From: Pseudomonadota bacterium
GTDB taxonomy: Bacteria > Pseudomonadota > Alphaproteobacteria > Rhizobiales > Hyphomicrobiaceae
Length of the DNA stretch: 10,636 nucleotides
NCBI GenBank assembly: GCA_023410905.1
Contig: JAEYPL010000299.1
Span: 1 to 10,636, forward strand
Direction: 5' to 3'
Translations under genes and position numbers: made by a program
Shown here: positions 1 to 7,216 of the stretch, one piece after another
Numbering within the stretch: the stretch's first letter is position 1
How the letters are laid out: every line of letters begins with the position of its first letter
Notes under the pieces: generated by a model
The model's input: only the letters and a program-made list of their open reading frames with translations
Told to the model about the DNA's origin: nothing
The model's database searches: none

Positions 1-167
1 TCGGGGCCTGCCCCGGCGGCGCTCAGCACATTGCATTCTCGTTAGAACCAGCGTTCGTCTACCAGCTAATTCGGCAGTGCGATAGAGCAGGCTGTGGAGC
101 GCCGGAGGCCGTCTGGCGCATGGTCAGCCTCCAAACGGCGGCGCGGCGGCAGCCTATGCAAGTCGAA

Positions 168-195
168 GCCCGCGCGGCGAAGCGCACGCGCGGGC
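168..195 (-). terminator. GC-rich hairpin downstream of the ScsC-like gene
   Basis: A perfect 9-bp stem (GCCCGCGCG at 168-176 pairing with CGCGCGGGC at 187-195) encloses a 10-nt loop. It lies 32 nt past the stop codon of the minus-strand oxidoreductase gene, where a transcript end is expected. The sequence after the stem on the minus strand begins TTCGACTT, which is only weakly T-rich, so intrinsic termination is plausible but not certain. Confidence 0.5.
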
Positions 196-227
196 CTATA
201 GAACATCGTCAGTTGGCTAAACGCCGC

Positions 228-1076
228 TCAGCAGACCTTGCAACCGCCTTCCTTGCGGATGTCGGCGATGTGCTGCCCCATGATCTCCTGAAGGTTCTGC
301 GGAGCACCTGCGATAGCGCGATCGCCGACAAGGAAGTGCGGCGTTCCCTGAATGCCCATGGACTGCGCCAGCTCGCGGACACGGCCGATCTCTTGCGTCA
401 CCGCATCGCCCTTCATGTCGGCCTTCAGCTTGGCCATGTCGAGGCCGGCCTTCTCGGCGGCGGCAAGAGCGGTCTGCTCATTGGCCTGGCCGCGCATGGT
501 CAGAAGGGCGCGATGCACTTCCCAGTATTTGCCCTGCGCCTTTGCCGCGAGGGCCACACGCGCCGCTTCCTCGGAGCCCTTCGAGAGGATCGGCAGCTCC
601 TTGAGGACGAGCTTCACCTTCGTATCCTTCTCGATCACCTTGGCGAGGTCGGTGAAGGCGCGTTTGCAGTAGCCGCAGTTGTAATCGAAGAACTCGACGA
701 CCGTGACGTCACCCTGCGCGTTGCCGGCGACAGGCGCGCCGGGGCTGCGGTAGATCTCCTCGGCCTGCGCGGTAATCGCCACCTGCAGACGCTTCGCCTG
801 GATTTCCTCCATGCGGGCTTCGAGCGCGCTCTGCACCTCGAGGAAAACCTCGGGATTCGCGATGAGGTAGTCCTTGATGATCGCCTCGATGGCCTTCTTC
901 TGCTCGGGCGAGAAGGCTTCAGCGGCTTTCGCACTCGCCTCGGGTGTCGCGGCCTGGGCGAGGCGGATCGGCGTCTCCGCCAATGGCGCCGCGATAGGCG
1001 CAAGGAAAGCAGCAGCCACGGCCAATGCGGCAAGGCCGGTCAGGCGGCGACCTTTGCCGCGCAGAAAGTTGGTCAT
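228..1076 (-). CDS. ScsC/DsbA-like periplasmic thiol:disulfide oxidoreductase
   Basis: This 282-residue exported thioredoxin-fold protein should oxidise or isomerise disulfides in periplasmic proteins. Residues 1 to about 42 form a signal peptide: a basic start (FLRGKGRR), an Ala/Leu core and a likely cleavage near LAQA. Residues 55-95 are a helical segment resembling the N-terminal domain of ScsC (suppressor of copper sensitivity) proteins, which makes some homologues oligomeric. The redox motif CGYC is at 134-137, after FFDYN, and the cis-proline loop GTP is at 244-246. The chain ends in CKVC (279-282), a second CXXC outside the catalytic core, which is unusual. The start is supported by AGGAG at 1086-1090, 9 nt upstream. 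It lies 42 nt after the M48 protease stop and is probably co-transcribed with it. The family call is firm. Whether it is an oxidase, an isomerase or a copper-stress protein cannot be decided here. Confidence 0.92.
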   Translation of the reverse strand: MTNFLRGKGRRLTGLAALAVAAAFLAPIAAPLAETPIRLAQAATPEASAKAAEAFSPEQKKAIEAIIKDYLIANPEVFLEVQSALEARMEEIQAKRLQVAITAQAEEIYRSPGAPVAGNAQGDVTVVEFFDYNCGYCKRAFTDLAKVIEKDTKVKLVLKELPILSKGSEEAARVALAAKAQGKYWEVHRALLTMRGQANEQTALAAAEKAGLDMAKLKADMKGDAVTQEIGRVRELAQSMGIQGTPHFLVGDRAIAGAPQNLQEIMGQHIADIRKEGGCKVC

Positions 1077-1118
1077 AGAGAAGCGCTCCTAGGCGTCCAG
1101 CAGGGCTCGGTTATAGCT

Positions 1119-2414
1119 TCAGCCGGAAATTTTGAAACTCACGATATCGCCAGCTCGGATCCAGTTGGGTGACCCGCTCTTGAGGCGCGGCTGGGCACGT
1201 TTGGCGAAAATCTGGGCCTGTTTGAGGTCACCTTCGAGAAAAAGAGCCTCGGCAGTCGACAGGTCGGCCTCCGGCAGGCGGTTCTGCTTGTAGAAAGCAT
1301 TGGCGAGGATCCGATACGCCTGCGGATTGGGATCCTGGATCAGCGATTTACGGGCAAGACTGATGATTTCGTCGAAATTGCCGTCATCGGCAGTGACCAT
1401 GGCCTGGGCCAGACGAACGCTGATCAAGGGAGCGTTCGGGCCTGCGAGCTGAGCCGCGCGTCTCAAGATTGGCACGGCTTCGCGCGGCTTCCCGGAGCGC
1501 ATAAGGAAGTCGGCTTTGACCTCGTGAAAATACGGATTGTTCGGCTGCTCTTTGATGAGTGCATCGACGAGCGGGATCGCACGATCCACGCCGCTCATAA
1601 AGTACGTGCCGATGGCACGCCCGTAACGCGCCGGGAGCGACTGGTCGGACTGCGGGTAGCGGTTGAAGACGATTTGCGGGCGATCGAGGTAGCCCGAGAT
1701 CTTCGCCCGCATCATGTCATGGCGGAGCTGAAGCGGCGCGGGGTCGCGGGTATTCCAGTGAGGGCTCGCCTCGGCCGCGCGGCGGATCTGTGTGAGGCGG
1801 TCTGCGGCGAACGGATGCGTGCGGGCGAACAGGCTCTGCGGCGTGCGCTGGAGCGTGAAGGTTTCCTCTTGAGCGAAACGCTCGAAGGTCTCGATCATGC
1901 CGCGCGTCGACTGCTTCGTCGCATTGAGGTAGCGTATTCCCGCCTGATCGGCGACCAGCTCGTTGCCGCGCATCTGGCCGAGCATCACGCCGACGAAGAG
2001 GAACTGCGACAGAAAGCCACGCGTGGGATCGGCGGCGATTTTTGAGCGCAGATCGGAGAGATGCGCGTTGGCGATGTGCCCCGCCTCGTGCGCGATGACG
2101 CCGATGACCTGATTGGGCGTCTCCGATACCTGAAGGGCACCTGTGTGGATGAACACATTGCGGCCGTCGAGCACGAAGGCGTTGAAGGCCTCGTGCCGGA
2201 TGATGCGCATGGTGATGCGGCCGGTGCCGAGGCCGGCCGCTCGGAAGATCGGTTGAGCATAGTCACTTAGGAGCTGCTCGATCTCGGTATCGCGAATGAA
2301 GCTCAGGCTCTGGGATTGTGCGGGGCGCGAGGTCGCGCCGAAGGCCACAGCCAGCGCGAGCGCTGCTGCCGCCAGTCCGCTCCGCCAGGCCCGGAATTTC
2401 GGGTGATTCGTCAT
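1119..2414 (-). CDS. M48 family zinc metalloprotease with TPR-like repeats, BepA-like
   Basis: A 431-residue exported protease. Residues 1 to about 36 are a signal peptide (Ala/Leu core, cleavage near AQSQS). The peptidase domain spans roughly 40-215. HEAGH at 109-113 supplies two zinc-binding His and the catalytic Glu, and NELVAD at 151-156 contains the likely third zinc ligand, Glu152. The C-terminal half (about 290-420) holds helical TPR-like repeats, including NPYFHEVKADFLMRSG and a later PQAYRILANAFYKQ. This architecture matches E. coli BepA/YfgC, which assists assembly of outer-membrane proteins such as LptD and degrades misfolded ones. The stretch between HEXXH and the third ligand is short (43 residues). 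No good Shine-Dalgarno sequence precedes the ATG, but the signal peptide fixes the start region. It is the first gene of a likely operon with the ScsC-like oxidoreductase. The exact substrate is unknown. Confidence 0.92.
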   Translation of the reverse strand: MTNHPKFRAWRSGLAAAALALAVAFGATSRPAQSQSLSFIRDTEIEQLLSDYAQPIFRAAGLGTGRITMRIIRHEAFNAFVLDGRNVFIHTGALQVSETPNQVIGVIAHEAGHIANAHLSDLRSKIAADPTRGFLSQFLFVGVMLGQMRGNELVADQAGIRYLNATKQSTRGMIETFERFAQEETFTLQRTPQSLFARTHPFAADRLTQIRRAAEASPHWNTRDPAPLQLRHDMMRAKISGYLDRPQIVFNRYPQSDQSLPARYGRAIGTYFMSGVDRAIPLVDALIKEQPNNPYFHEVKADFLMRSGKPREAVPILRRAAQLAGPNAPLISVRLAQAMVTADDGNFDEIISLARKSLIQDPNPQAYRILANAFYKQNRLPEADLSTAEALFLEGDLKQAQIFAKRAQPRLKSGSPNWIRAGDIVSFKISG

Positions 2415-2591
2415 GGAGGATCTATGGCTCGCCTCTGTGACCCCAATATGCTGCGTGCAAAGTTAATGAGACGCCGGACGAGGGTCAACGCACCGCACGT
2501 GCGCCTGTTCCCGGGGGACCATGAAGCGGGTGCTGGACGGTCGCGGGCATCCGGATAGGATATGTCGATGAAAACGCTTGGGAGTGGTGCG

Positions 2592-3080
2592 ATGACGATG
2601 GCCGACAGCCTGCCCATGCTCGAGCGCCGCCGGATCGAGGCGACAATCCTCAAGCATGTCTATGACACACTGGCGCAGAGCCACGGCAAGGACGCCGCGG
2701 CGCGCGCGATCGCCGAGGCCGTGCGTCGCTCATCGATCGAGCAGGCACGCCAACTCGCAGCGTCCGAGCCCGGTGGCGAGACGTCCATGCGCACATTTAT
2801 CGATCGCCAGGCGCAGTGGCGCATGGGTGATGCACTGAGGACCGAGACGCTGCACGAAAGCGATACCGAATTCGATTTCAACGTGACGCGATGCCGTTAT
2901 GCCGAGATGTACCGTGACATGGGACTCGGCGAGATCGGCCATCTGCTCTCCTGCCAGCGCGACGGGACATTCTGCGAGGGCTATGATCCGCGCCTGAAGA
3001 TGGAGCGGACCCAGACCATTATGCAGGGCGCGAGTCACTGCGATTTTCGCTACCGCTGGGTCGAAGGCGAGAAAGTTTGA
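2592..3080 (+). CDS. L-2-amino-thiazoline-4-carboxylic acid hydrolase family protein
   Basis: The C-terminal half carries the hallmark motifs of the ATC hydrolase family (Pfam L-2-amino-thiazoline-4-carboxylic acid hydrolase): VTRCRYAEMYRDMGL, LLSCQRD, CEGYDPRLKMERTQTIM and GASHCDFRYRW. The characterised Pseudomonas member opens the ATC ring to N-carbamoyl-L-cysteine. Most relatives, this one included, have no proven substrate. Counting from the chosen start there are 162 residues, with cysteines at 101, 121, 128 and 150. There is no signal peptide, so it is cytoplasmic. The start at 2592 is chosen because GGGAG (2580-2584) lies 7 nt upstream. ATG at 2568, with AGGA 8 nt upstream, and ATG at 2562 are in-frame alternatives. 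It is transcribed divergently from the M48 operon and is probably a single-gene unit, since the mutase starts over 200 nt later. No N-carbamoyl-cysteine amidase is nearby. Confidence 0.85.
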   Translation: MTMADSLPMLERRRIEATILKHVYDTLAQSHGKDAAARAIAEAVRRSSIEQARQLAASEPGGETSMRTFIDRQAQWRMGDALRTETLHESDTEFDFNVTRCRYAEMYRDMGLGEIGHLLSCQRDGTFCEGYDPRLKMERTQTIMQGASHCDFRYRWVEGEKV

Positions 3081-3182
3081 CTTCGGATGGCCGGGCGCGG
3101 GAATGGCTCGCCTGAAGCCCGCGATCCGCGCAGGCGGCCCGGCTATCCTCCGGGGTTGACCCGGCGGCCCGTTGGCGCGATT

Positions 3183-3193
3183 TTACAGTGTAA
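3183..3193. promoter_or_regulatory. Small palindrome upstream of methylmalonyl-CoA mutase
   Basis: TTACA-G-TGTAA is an exact 11-bp palindrome in an AT-rich patch within otherwise GC-rich sequence, 100 nt before the mutase start codon. The position suits an operator or promoter element. I do not recognise the motif as the site of a named regulator. A site this short can arise by chance. Confidence 0.2.
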
Positions 3194-3293
3194 TTTGATT
3201 GGTTAAGCAGCGACGCACCCGTAACTGTCCGGCGACAGACTTTGTCGCTCTGGCTGCGGGGGCGTTCAGCGCTTCCTTCGCCGAGGCCGCAGC

Positions 3294-5456
3294 ATGAGCA
3301 GAATACCGGATTTCACGACCATCGCGCTCGGCACGCCGTCTCAGCCTCCGGCGGCCCCACCGGCCGCGACCTTCGAGACGCCTGAGGGCATTGCGCTCAA
3401 GTCGGTCTATACCGGCGCCGATACCGCCGGGCTCGATTTCGTCGACACTCTGCCCGGCATCGCGCCCTTCCTGCGCGGCCCGTACCCGACGATGTACGTC
3501 ACGCAGCCGTGGACGATCCGCCAGTACGCCGGCTTCTCGACGGCCGAGGAGAGCAACGCTTTCTACCGTCGCAATATCGCGGCTGGTCAGAAGGGCCTCT
3601 CGGTAGCCTTCGATCTCGCCACGCATCGCGGCTATGACAGCGACCACCCGCGCGTGAAGGGCGATGTCGGCATGGCCGGCGTCGCGATCGATTCGATCTA
3701 CGACATGCGCACGCTGATGGACGGCATCGACCTCTCGCAGATGTCGGTGTCCATGACCATGAACGGTGCCGTGCTGCCCGTTCTCGCGCTCTTCATCGTG
3801 GCGGGCGAAGAACAGGGCGTGCCGATCTCGAAACTCTCGGGGACCATCCAGAACGACATCCTCAAGGAGTTCATGGTCCGCAACACCTACATCTATCCGC
3901 CTGCGCCCTCGATGCGGATCATCTCGGACATCTTCGGCTACACCAGCGCGAACATGCCGAAGTTCAATTCCATTTCGATCTCCGGCTATCACATGCAGGA
4001 AGCCGGTGCGACGGCGGACCTCGAACTCGCCTACACGCTCGCGGATGGCGTCGAGTACGCGCGCGCGGGCGTTGCCGCCGGGCTCGACATCGACAAATTC
4101 GCCCCGCGTCTTTCGTTCTTCTGGGCGATCGGCATGAACTTCTTCATGGAGATCGCCAAGATGCGCGCCGCGCGTTTACTCTGGGCGCGTCTCATCAAAT
4201 CGGAGTTCGCGCCCAAGGACGAGCGCTCGCTCTCGCTGCGCACGCACAGCCAGACATCGGGCTGGAGTCTCACGGCGCAGGACGTATTCAACAACGTGAC
4301 GCGCACGTGTATCGAGGCCATGGCCGCGACGCAGGGCCACACGCAGTCGCTGCACACGAACGCTCTCGATGAGGCGATCGCGCTGCCGACCGACTTCTCG
4401 GCCCGCATTGCGCGCAACACGCAGCTCGTGCTGCAGCAGGAGAGCGGCACCACGCGCACCGCGGATCTGTGGGGCGGCAGCTACTACATCGAGCGCCTGA
4501 CCTATGAGCTTGCCGAGAAGGCATGGCAGCACATCGAGGAAGTAGAGCGGCTCGGTGGCATGGCCAAAGCCATCGCGGCCGGCATTCCGAAAATGCGCAT
4601 CGAGGAAGCGGCTGCGCGCACACAGGCGCGGATCGACTCGGGCCGTCAGACGATCGTCGGCGTGAACAAGTTCCGCGTCGTGAACGAGGCCGAGATCGAC
4701 ATCCTGAAGGTCGATAATGCCAAAGTGCGCGAGCAGCAGCTCGCCAAGCTCGCACGCCTCAAGGGCGAGCGCGATGCGGCGGAGGTTTCAGCGGCGCTCA
4801 ATGCGCTGACCGAAGGTGCCAAAGGCAACGCCAATCTGCTCGACCTCGCGGTCAAGGCCGCGCGCGCGAAGGCGACCGTTGGCGAGATTTCCGATGCGCT
4901 GGAGGTGGTCTACGGCCGACATCGCGCGGAGATCCGCGCCGTGTCGGGGGTCTATCGATCGGAGGCGAGTGCCATGACCAGCGCTCTCGGCAAGGTGCAA
5001 AGTCTCGTCGAAAACTTCGAGCGCAATGACGGGCGCCGCCCGCGCATCCTCATCGCCAAGATGGGCCAGGACGGGCATGACCGTGGTCAGAAGGTGATCG
5101 CGACGGCGTTCGCCGATCTCGGCTTCGACGTCGACATCGGGCCGCTGTTCTCGACGCCGGAAGAGGTCGCGCGTCAGGCCGTCGAGAACGACGTGCACAT
5201 TGTCGGCGTGTCATCGCTCGCAGCGGGACATCTGACGCTAGCGCCGGAACTGCGCGCTGCTCTGGAGGCTGAAGGCCGCGGCGATATCATGATCGTCATT
5301 GGAGGCGTGATCCCGCCGTCCGATTACCCCGCGCTGTTCGAAGCCGGCGCCAAGGCCGTGTTCGGCCCCGGCACGAACATCGCCACCGCGGCTGCCGATC
5401 TGCTCGAGAAGCTCAATGTCGCGCTGGGCTACGCGCCCAGGGTCGCGGCGGAGTAA
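3294..5456 (+). CDS. scpA: Methylmalonyl-CoA mutase, adenosylcobalamin-dependent
   Basis: A 720-residue full-length mutase interconverting (R)-methylmalonyl-CoA and succinyl-CoA, the step that brings propionyl-CoA from odd-chain and branched-chain substrates into the TCA cycle. The N-terminal TIM-barrel domain (about 30-560) has WTIRQYAGF (Tyr78, equivalent to Tyr89 of the Propionibacterium enzyme), VRNTYIYPP (Arg196, equivalent to Arg207) and SGYHMQEAGA (His233, equivalent to His244). The C-terminal B12-binding domain has DGHDRG, whose His595 is the lower axial cobalt ligand, followed by a GGVIPPSDY loop. All key residues are intact. The residue equivalences are my own alignment by motif spacing. 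The start is supported by GAGG at 3283-3286, 7 nt upstream. No MeaB chaperone, epimerase or second mutase subunit is in the window, so it is probably the homodimeric type. The name scpA follows usage for proteobacterial homologues; mutB or bhbA are alternatives. Confidence 0.97.
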   Translation: MSRIPDFTTIALGTPSQPPAAPPAATFETPEGIALKSVYTGADTAGLDFVDTLPGIAPFLRGPYPTMYVTQPWTIRQYAGFSTAEESNAFYRRNIAAGQKGLSVAFDLATHRGYDSDHPRVKGDVGMAGVAIDSIYDMRTLMDGIDLSQMSVSMTMNGAVLPVLALFIVAGEEQGVPISKLSGTIQNDILKEFMVRNTYIYPPAPSMRIISDIFGYTSANMPKFNSISISGYHMQEAGATADLELAYTLADGVEYARAGVAAGLDIDKFAPRLSFFWAIGMNFFMEIAKMRAARLLWARLIKSEFAPKDERSLSLRTHSQTSGWSLTAQDVFNNVTRTCIEAMAATQGHTQSLHTNALDEAIALPTDFSARIARNTQLVLQQESGTTRTADLWGGSYYIERLTYELAEKAWQHIEEVERLGGMAKAIAAGIPKMRIEEAAARTQARIDSGRQTIVGVNKFRVVNEAEIDILKVDNAKVREQQLAKLARLKGERDAAEVSAALNALTEGAKGNANLLDLAVKAARAKATVGEISDALEVVYGRHRAEIRAVSGVYRSEASAMTSALGKVQSLVENFERNDGRRPRILIAKMGQDGHDRGQKVIATAFADLGFDVDIGPLFSTPEEVARQAVENDVHIVGVSSLAAGHLTLAPELRAALEAEGRGDIMIVIGGVIPPSDYPALFEAGAKAVFGPGTNIATAAADLLEKLNVALGYAPRVAAE

Positions 5457-5466
5457 GGACCGCCGC
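5445..5466. terminator. Hairpin at the convergent mutase/hppD junction
   Basis: GCGGCGG (5445-5451) and CCGCCGC (5460-5466) form a perfect 7-bp stem with an 8-nt loop. The mutase stop codon TAA (5454-5456) sits in the loop, and the hppD stop begins 2 nt beyond the stem. With only 11 nt between the two stops, this hairpin could end transcription in both directions. Neither side has a T-tract, so the call is tentative. Confidence 0.35.
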
Positions 5467-5467
5467 C

Positions 5468-6571
5468 TCACGACGCCTTCAGCACACCGCGCTGGATCTG
5501 GTCCTCTTCGATGGATTCGAAGAGGGCTTTGAAATTGCCCTCTCCAAATCCATCGTCCCCCTTGCGCTGTATGAACTCGAAAAAGATCGGGCCGATCACC
5601 GTCTTCGAGAAGATCTGCAGCAGAATGCGCGTTTCGCCGCCGCTCACCACGCCCTCGCCGTCGATGAGAATGCCGTGCTTGCTGAGGCTTTCGATCGGCT
5701 CCTGATGCCCTTTCACGCGCGCGTGCGACTTCGTGTAGTAGGTCGCGGGCGGTGGTGGCATGAATTGCAGTCCGTTCGCTGCGATCGCATCGGTGGACCG
5801 GTAGATGTTCTCGCTCGCCACCGCGATGTGCTGGATCCCCTCGCCCTTGTACTGCCGCAGATACTCTTCGATCTGACTCTTGTCGTCAGCGCTCTCGTTG
5901 ATTGGAATGCGGATGCGCCCGCACGGTGACGTCAGTGCGCGGCTGTGTAGGCCGGTCAGCTTACCTTCGATATTGAAGAAGCGGATCTCGCGGAAATTGA
6001 AGGTGTCCCGGTAGAAGCGGTACCAGGTGTCCATGTTGCCGCGCATGACGTTGTGTGTCAGGTGATCGATGTAATAGAAGCCGACGCCTTCGGGCCGCGG
6101 ATCGCGTGCGCCGAGCCAATCGAACTCCTGCTCGTAAGCCGAGCCCTTCTCGCCATACGTCTCGACGAAATAGAGAAGTGAGCCGCCGATACCGACAACC
6201 GCGGGAACGTCGAGCGACTTGTCGCTGCCGGTGTATTCCTTGCCGCCGAGATCGAGCACGCGCTGAAGCGTGTGCTTGGCATCGACCACGCGCCAAGCCA
6301 TGGCGGGCGCACACGGCCCATGTTCGCTGACGAAGCGCGCGGCGTGGGAGTGCGGCTCGCGGTTCAAGACGTAGTTGATGCCGCCCTGCCGATAGAGCGA
6401 GATGTCCTTGGTCTTGTGCCGCGCCACCTCCGCGTACCCCATTTGAGCGAAGAGGTGCGCGAGCTTCTCCGGCTCGGGGTGCGCAAATTCGACGAACTCG
6501 AAGCCGTCCGTGCCAGCAGGATTGGCTTGGCTGATGGTGGCGGGCGGGGCGTTGTGCGGGAATGGACCCAT
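5468..6571 (-). CDS. hppD: 4-hydroxyphenylpyruvate dioxygenase
   Basis: A 367-residue Fe(II) dioxygenase of the vicinal-oxygen-chelate superfamily. It converts 4-hydroxyphenylpyruvate to homogentisate in tyrosine (and phenylalanine) catabolism. The N-terminal VOC-like domain covers about 22-140. The catalytic C-terminal domain carries the three iron ligands: His170 in IDHLTHNV, His248 in IQHIAVASE and Glu332 in PIFFEFIQRKGDDGFGEGNF. The last segment is also the C-terminal gating helix region typical of the family. Length is normal and nothing is missing. AAGGAG at 6579-6584, 7 nt upstream, is a strong ribosome-binding site and fixes the start. It is divergent from an Lrp/AsnC gene, probably its regulator, and converges on the mutase gene with an 11-nt gap. 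Homogentisate dioxygenase and fumarylacetoacetase are not in the window. Confidence 0.97.
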   Translation of the reverse strand: MGPFPHNAPPATISQANPAGTDGFEFVEFAHPEPEKLAHLFAQMGYAEVARHKTKDISLYRQGGINYVLNREPHSHAARFVSEHGPCAPAMAWRVVDAKHTLQRVLDLGGKEYTGSDKSLDVPAVVGIGGSLLYFVETYGEKGSAYEQEFDWLGARDPRPEGVGFYYIDHLTHNVMRGNMDTWYRFYRDTFNFREIRFFNIEGKLTGLHSRALTSPCGRIRIPINESADDKSQIEEYLRQYKGEGIQHIAVASENIYRSTDAIAANGLQFMPPPPATYYTKSHARVKGHQEPIESLSKHGILIDGEGVVSGGETRILLQIFSKTVIGPIFFEFIQRKGDDGFGEGNFKALFESIEEDQIQRGVLKAS

Positions 6572-6621
6572 GGCGCTGCTCCTTGTTCGCTTCTGCCGCG
6601 ACTAAGATACTGCGCAATTGA

Positions 6622-6697
6622 TGCAAGGTGCCTGCAAATCCCCTATGAAACGGCCACATATTGCGATTATTGTGCATGCATGATCTAGCTAATGCAC
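6622..6697. promoter_or_regulatory. Candidate Lrp/AsnC operator array between hppD and its regulator
   Basis: The AT-rich divergent intergenic region contains five TGCA boxes, at 6622, 6633, 6673, 6677 and 6693. Starts are separated by 11, 40, 4 and 16 nt, so several pairs fall near whole helical turns. GTGCAT (6672-6677) and ATGCAC (6692-6697) form an inverted repeat with arms 20 bp apart. Lrp/AsnC octamers bind such phased half-sites. The array lies upstream of hppD and abuts the regulator start, which would fit control of both. No clear -10/-35 pair could be assigned. Confidence 0.4.
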
Positions 6698-6706
6698 GGA
6701 TCGCGC

Positions 6707-7204
6707 ATGGACAAATTCGACATCAAGATCCTGGAGGCTCTTCAAGTCGACGGCCGGCTTACCAACTTCGAGCTCGCCGAGCAGGTCGGGCTCTCGCCCT
6801 CGCAGTGCTCTCGGCGACGGGCTGCGCTGGAAGCCGCCGGCACCATCAGGAGCTACCACGCGCTCCTATCCGCGGAGGCGGTCGGTCTCGGCGTGCTCGT
6901 GTTTGTTCAGGTGACGCTTGCCACCCACTCACCCGGGAATTCGAAACGATTCCAGAAACTGATTGATGCGCTCCCCGAAGTGCAGGAGGCATTCGCGCTG
7001 ACCGGCGAAGCGGACTACCTGATCAAGCTCGCGGTTCCTGATTTGAAAGCGTTGTCGCGCATTCTCAACGAGGTGCTACTGCCACACGAGAGCGTGGAAC
7101 ATGTGCGGTCGTCGATTGTCCTCGATCAGCTGAAGCAAACCTTCCGACTGCCGCTCGGGCATCTTCATTCCCATGCGAGCAGCCACGGGCGCGCACGCGG
7201 CTGA
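6707..7204 (+). CDS. Lrp/AsnC family transcriptional regulator
   Basis: From the chosen start this is a 165-residue Lrp/AsnC protein. Residues 3-50 are the winged helix-turn-helix (MDKFDIKILEALQVDGR, recognition helix near SPSQCSRRRAALEAAG). Residues 60-145 are the RAM ligand-binding and oligomerisation domain, with the signature TGEADYLIKLAV at 99-110. The C-terminal tail is His-rich (GHLHSHASSHGR). An upstream in-frame ATG at 6692 lies inside the inverted repeat of the putative operator, whereas MDKFD at 6707 matches the usual family N-terminus, so 6707 is preferred. The ribosome-binding site is weak (CGGA, 6 nt upstream). It is divergent from hppD, the arrangement typical of a local regulator. 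I infer that it senses an aromatic amino acid or related metabolite and controls hppD. Ligand and direction of control are not visible from sequence. Confidence 0.93.
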   Translation: MDKFDIKILEALQVDGRLTNFELAEQVGLSPSQCSRRRAALEAAGTIRSYHALLSAEAVGLGVLVFVQVTLATHSPGNSKRFQKLIDALPEVQEAFALTGEADYLIKLAVPDLKALSRILNEVLLPHESVEHVRSSIVLDQLKQTFRLPLGHLHSHASSHGRARG

Positions 7205-7216
7205 TGCTGCATCAGC
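7200..7216. terminator. Palindrome containing both convergent stop codons
   Basis: GCTGATGC-T-GCATCAGC is a perfect 8+1+8 palindrome. The stop codon of the Lrp gene (TGA, 7202-7204) lies in one arm and the stop codon of the minus-strand gene (7212-7214) lies in the other. As RNA it can form a 6-bp stem with a 5-nt loop in either direction. No T-tract follows. It may act as a shared transcript end. Confidence 0.35.

Noticed and set aside
2..15. CGGGG-CCTG-CCCCG hairpin at the left edge
   Set aside because: A 5-bp stem with no T-tract and no gene visible to its left; too little context to call a terminator.
120..1172. Long plus-strand open frame (350 codons, open from base 3)
   Set aside because: It lies antisense to the oxidoreductase gene, which has a signal peptide, CGYC and a good ribosome-binding site. 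High GC keeps the opposite frame open. The translation has no recognisable domain.
3150..3164. CCGGG-GTTGA-CCCGG hairpin downstream of the ATC hydrolase gene
   Set aside because: Only 5 bp, nearly 70 nt after the stop, and in very GC-rich sequence. TTGACC within it could mimic a -35 box, but no convincing -10 follows.
3183..3992. Minus-strand 269-codon frame opposite the mutase N-terminus
   Set aside because: Fully explained as the antisense shadow of a highly conserved mutase; the product is Arg/His/Asp-rich and resembles nothing.
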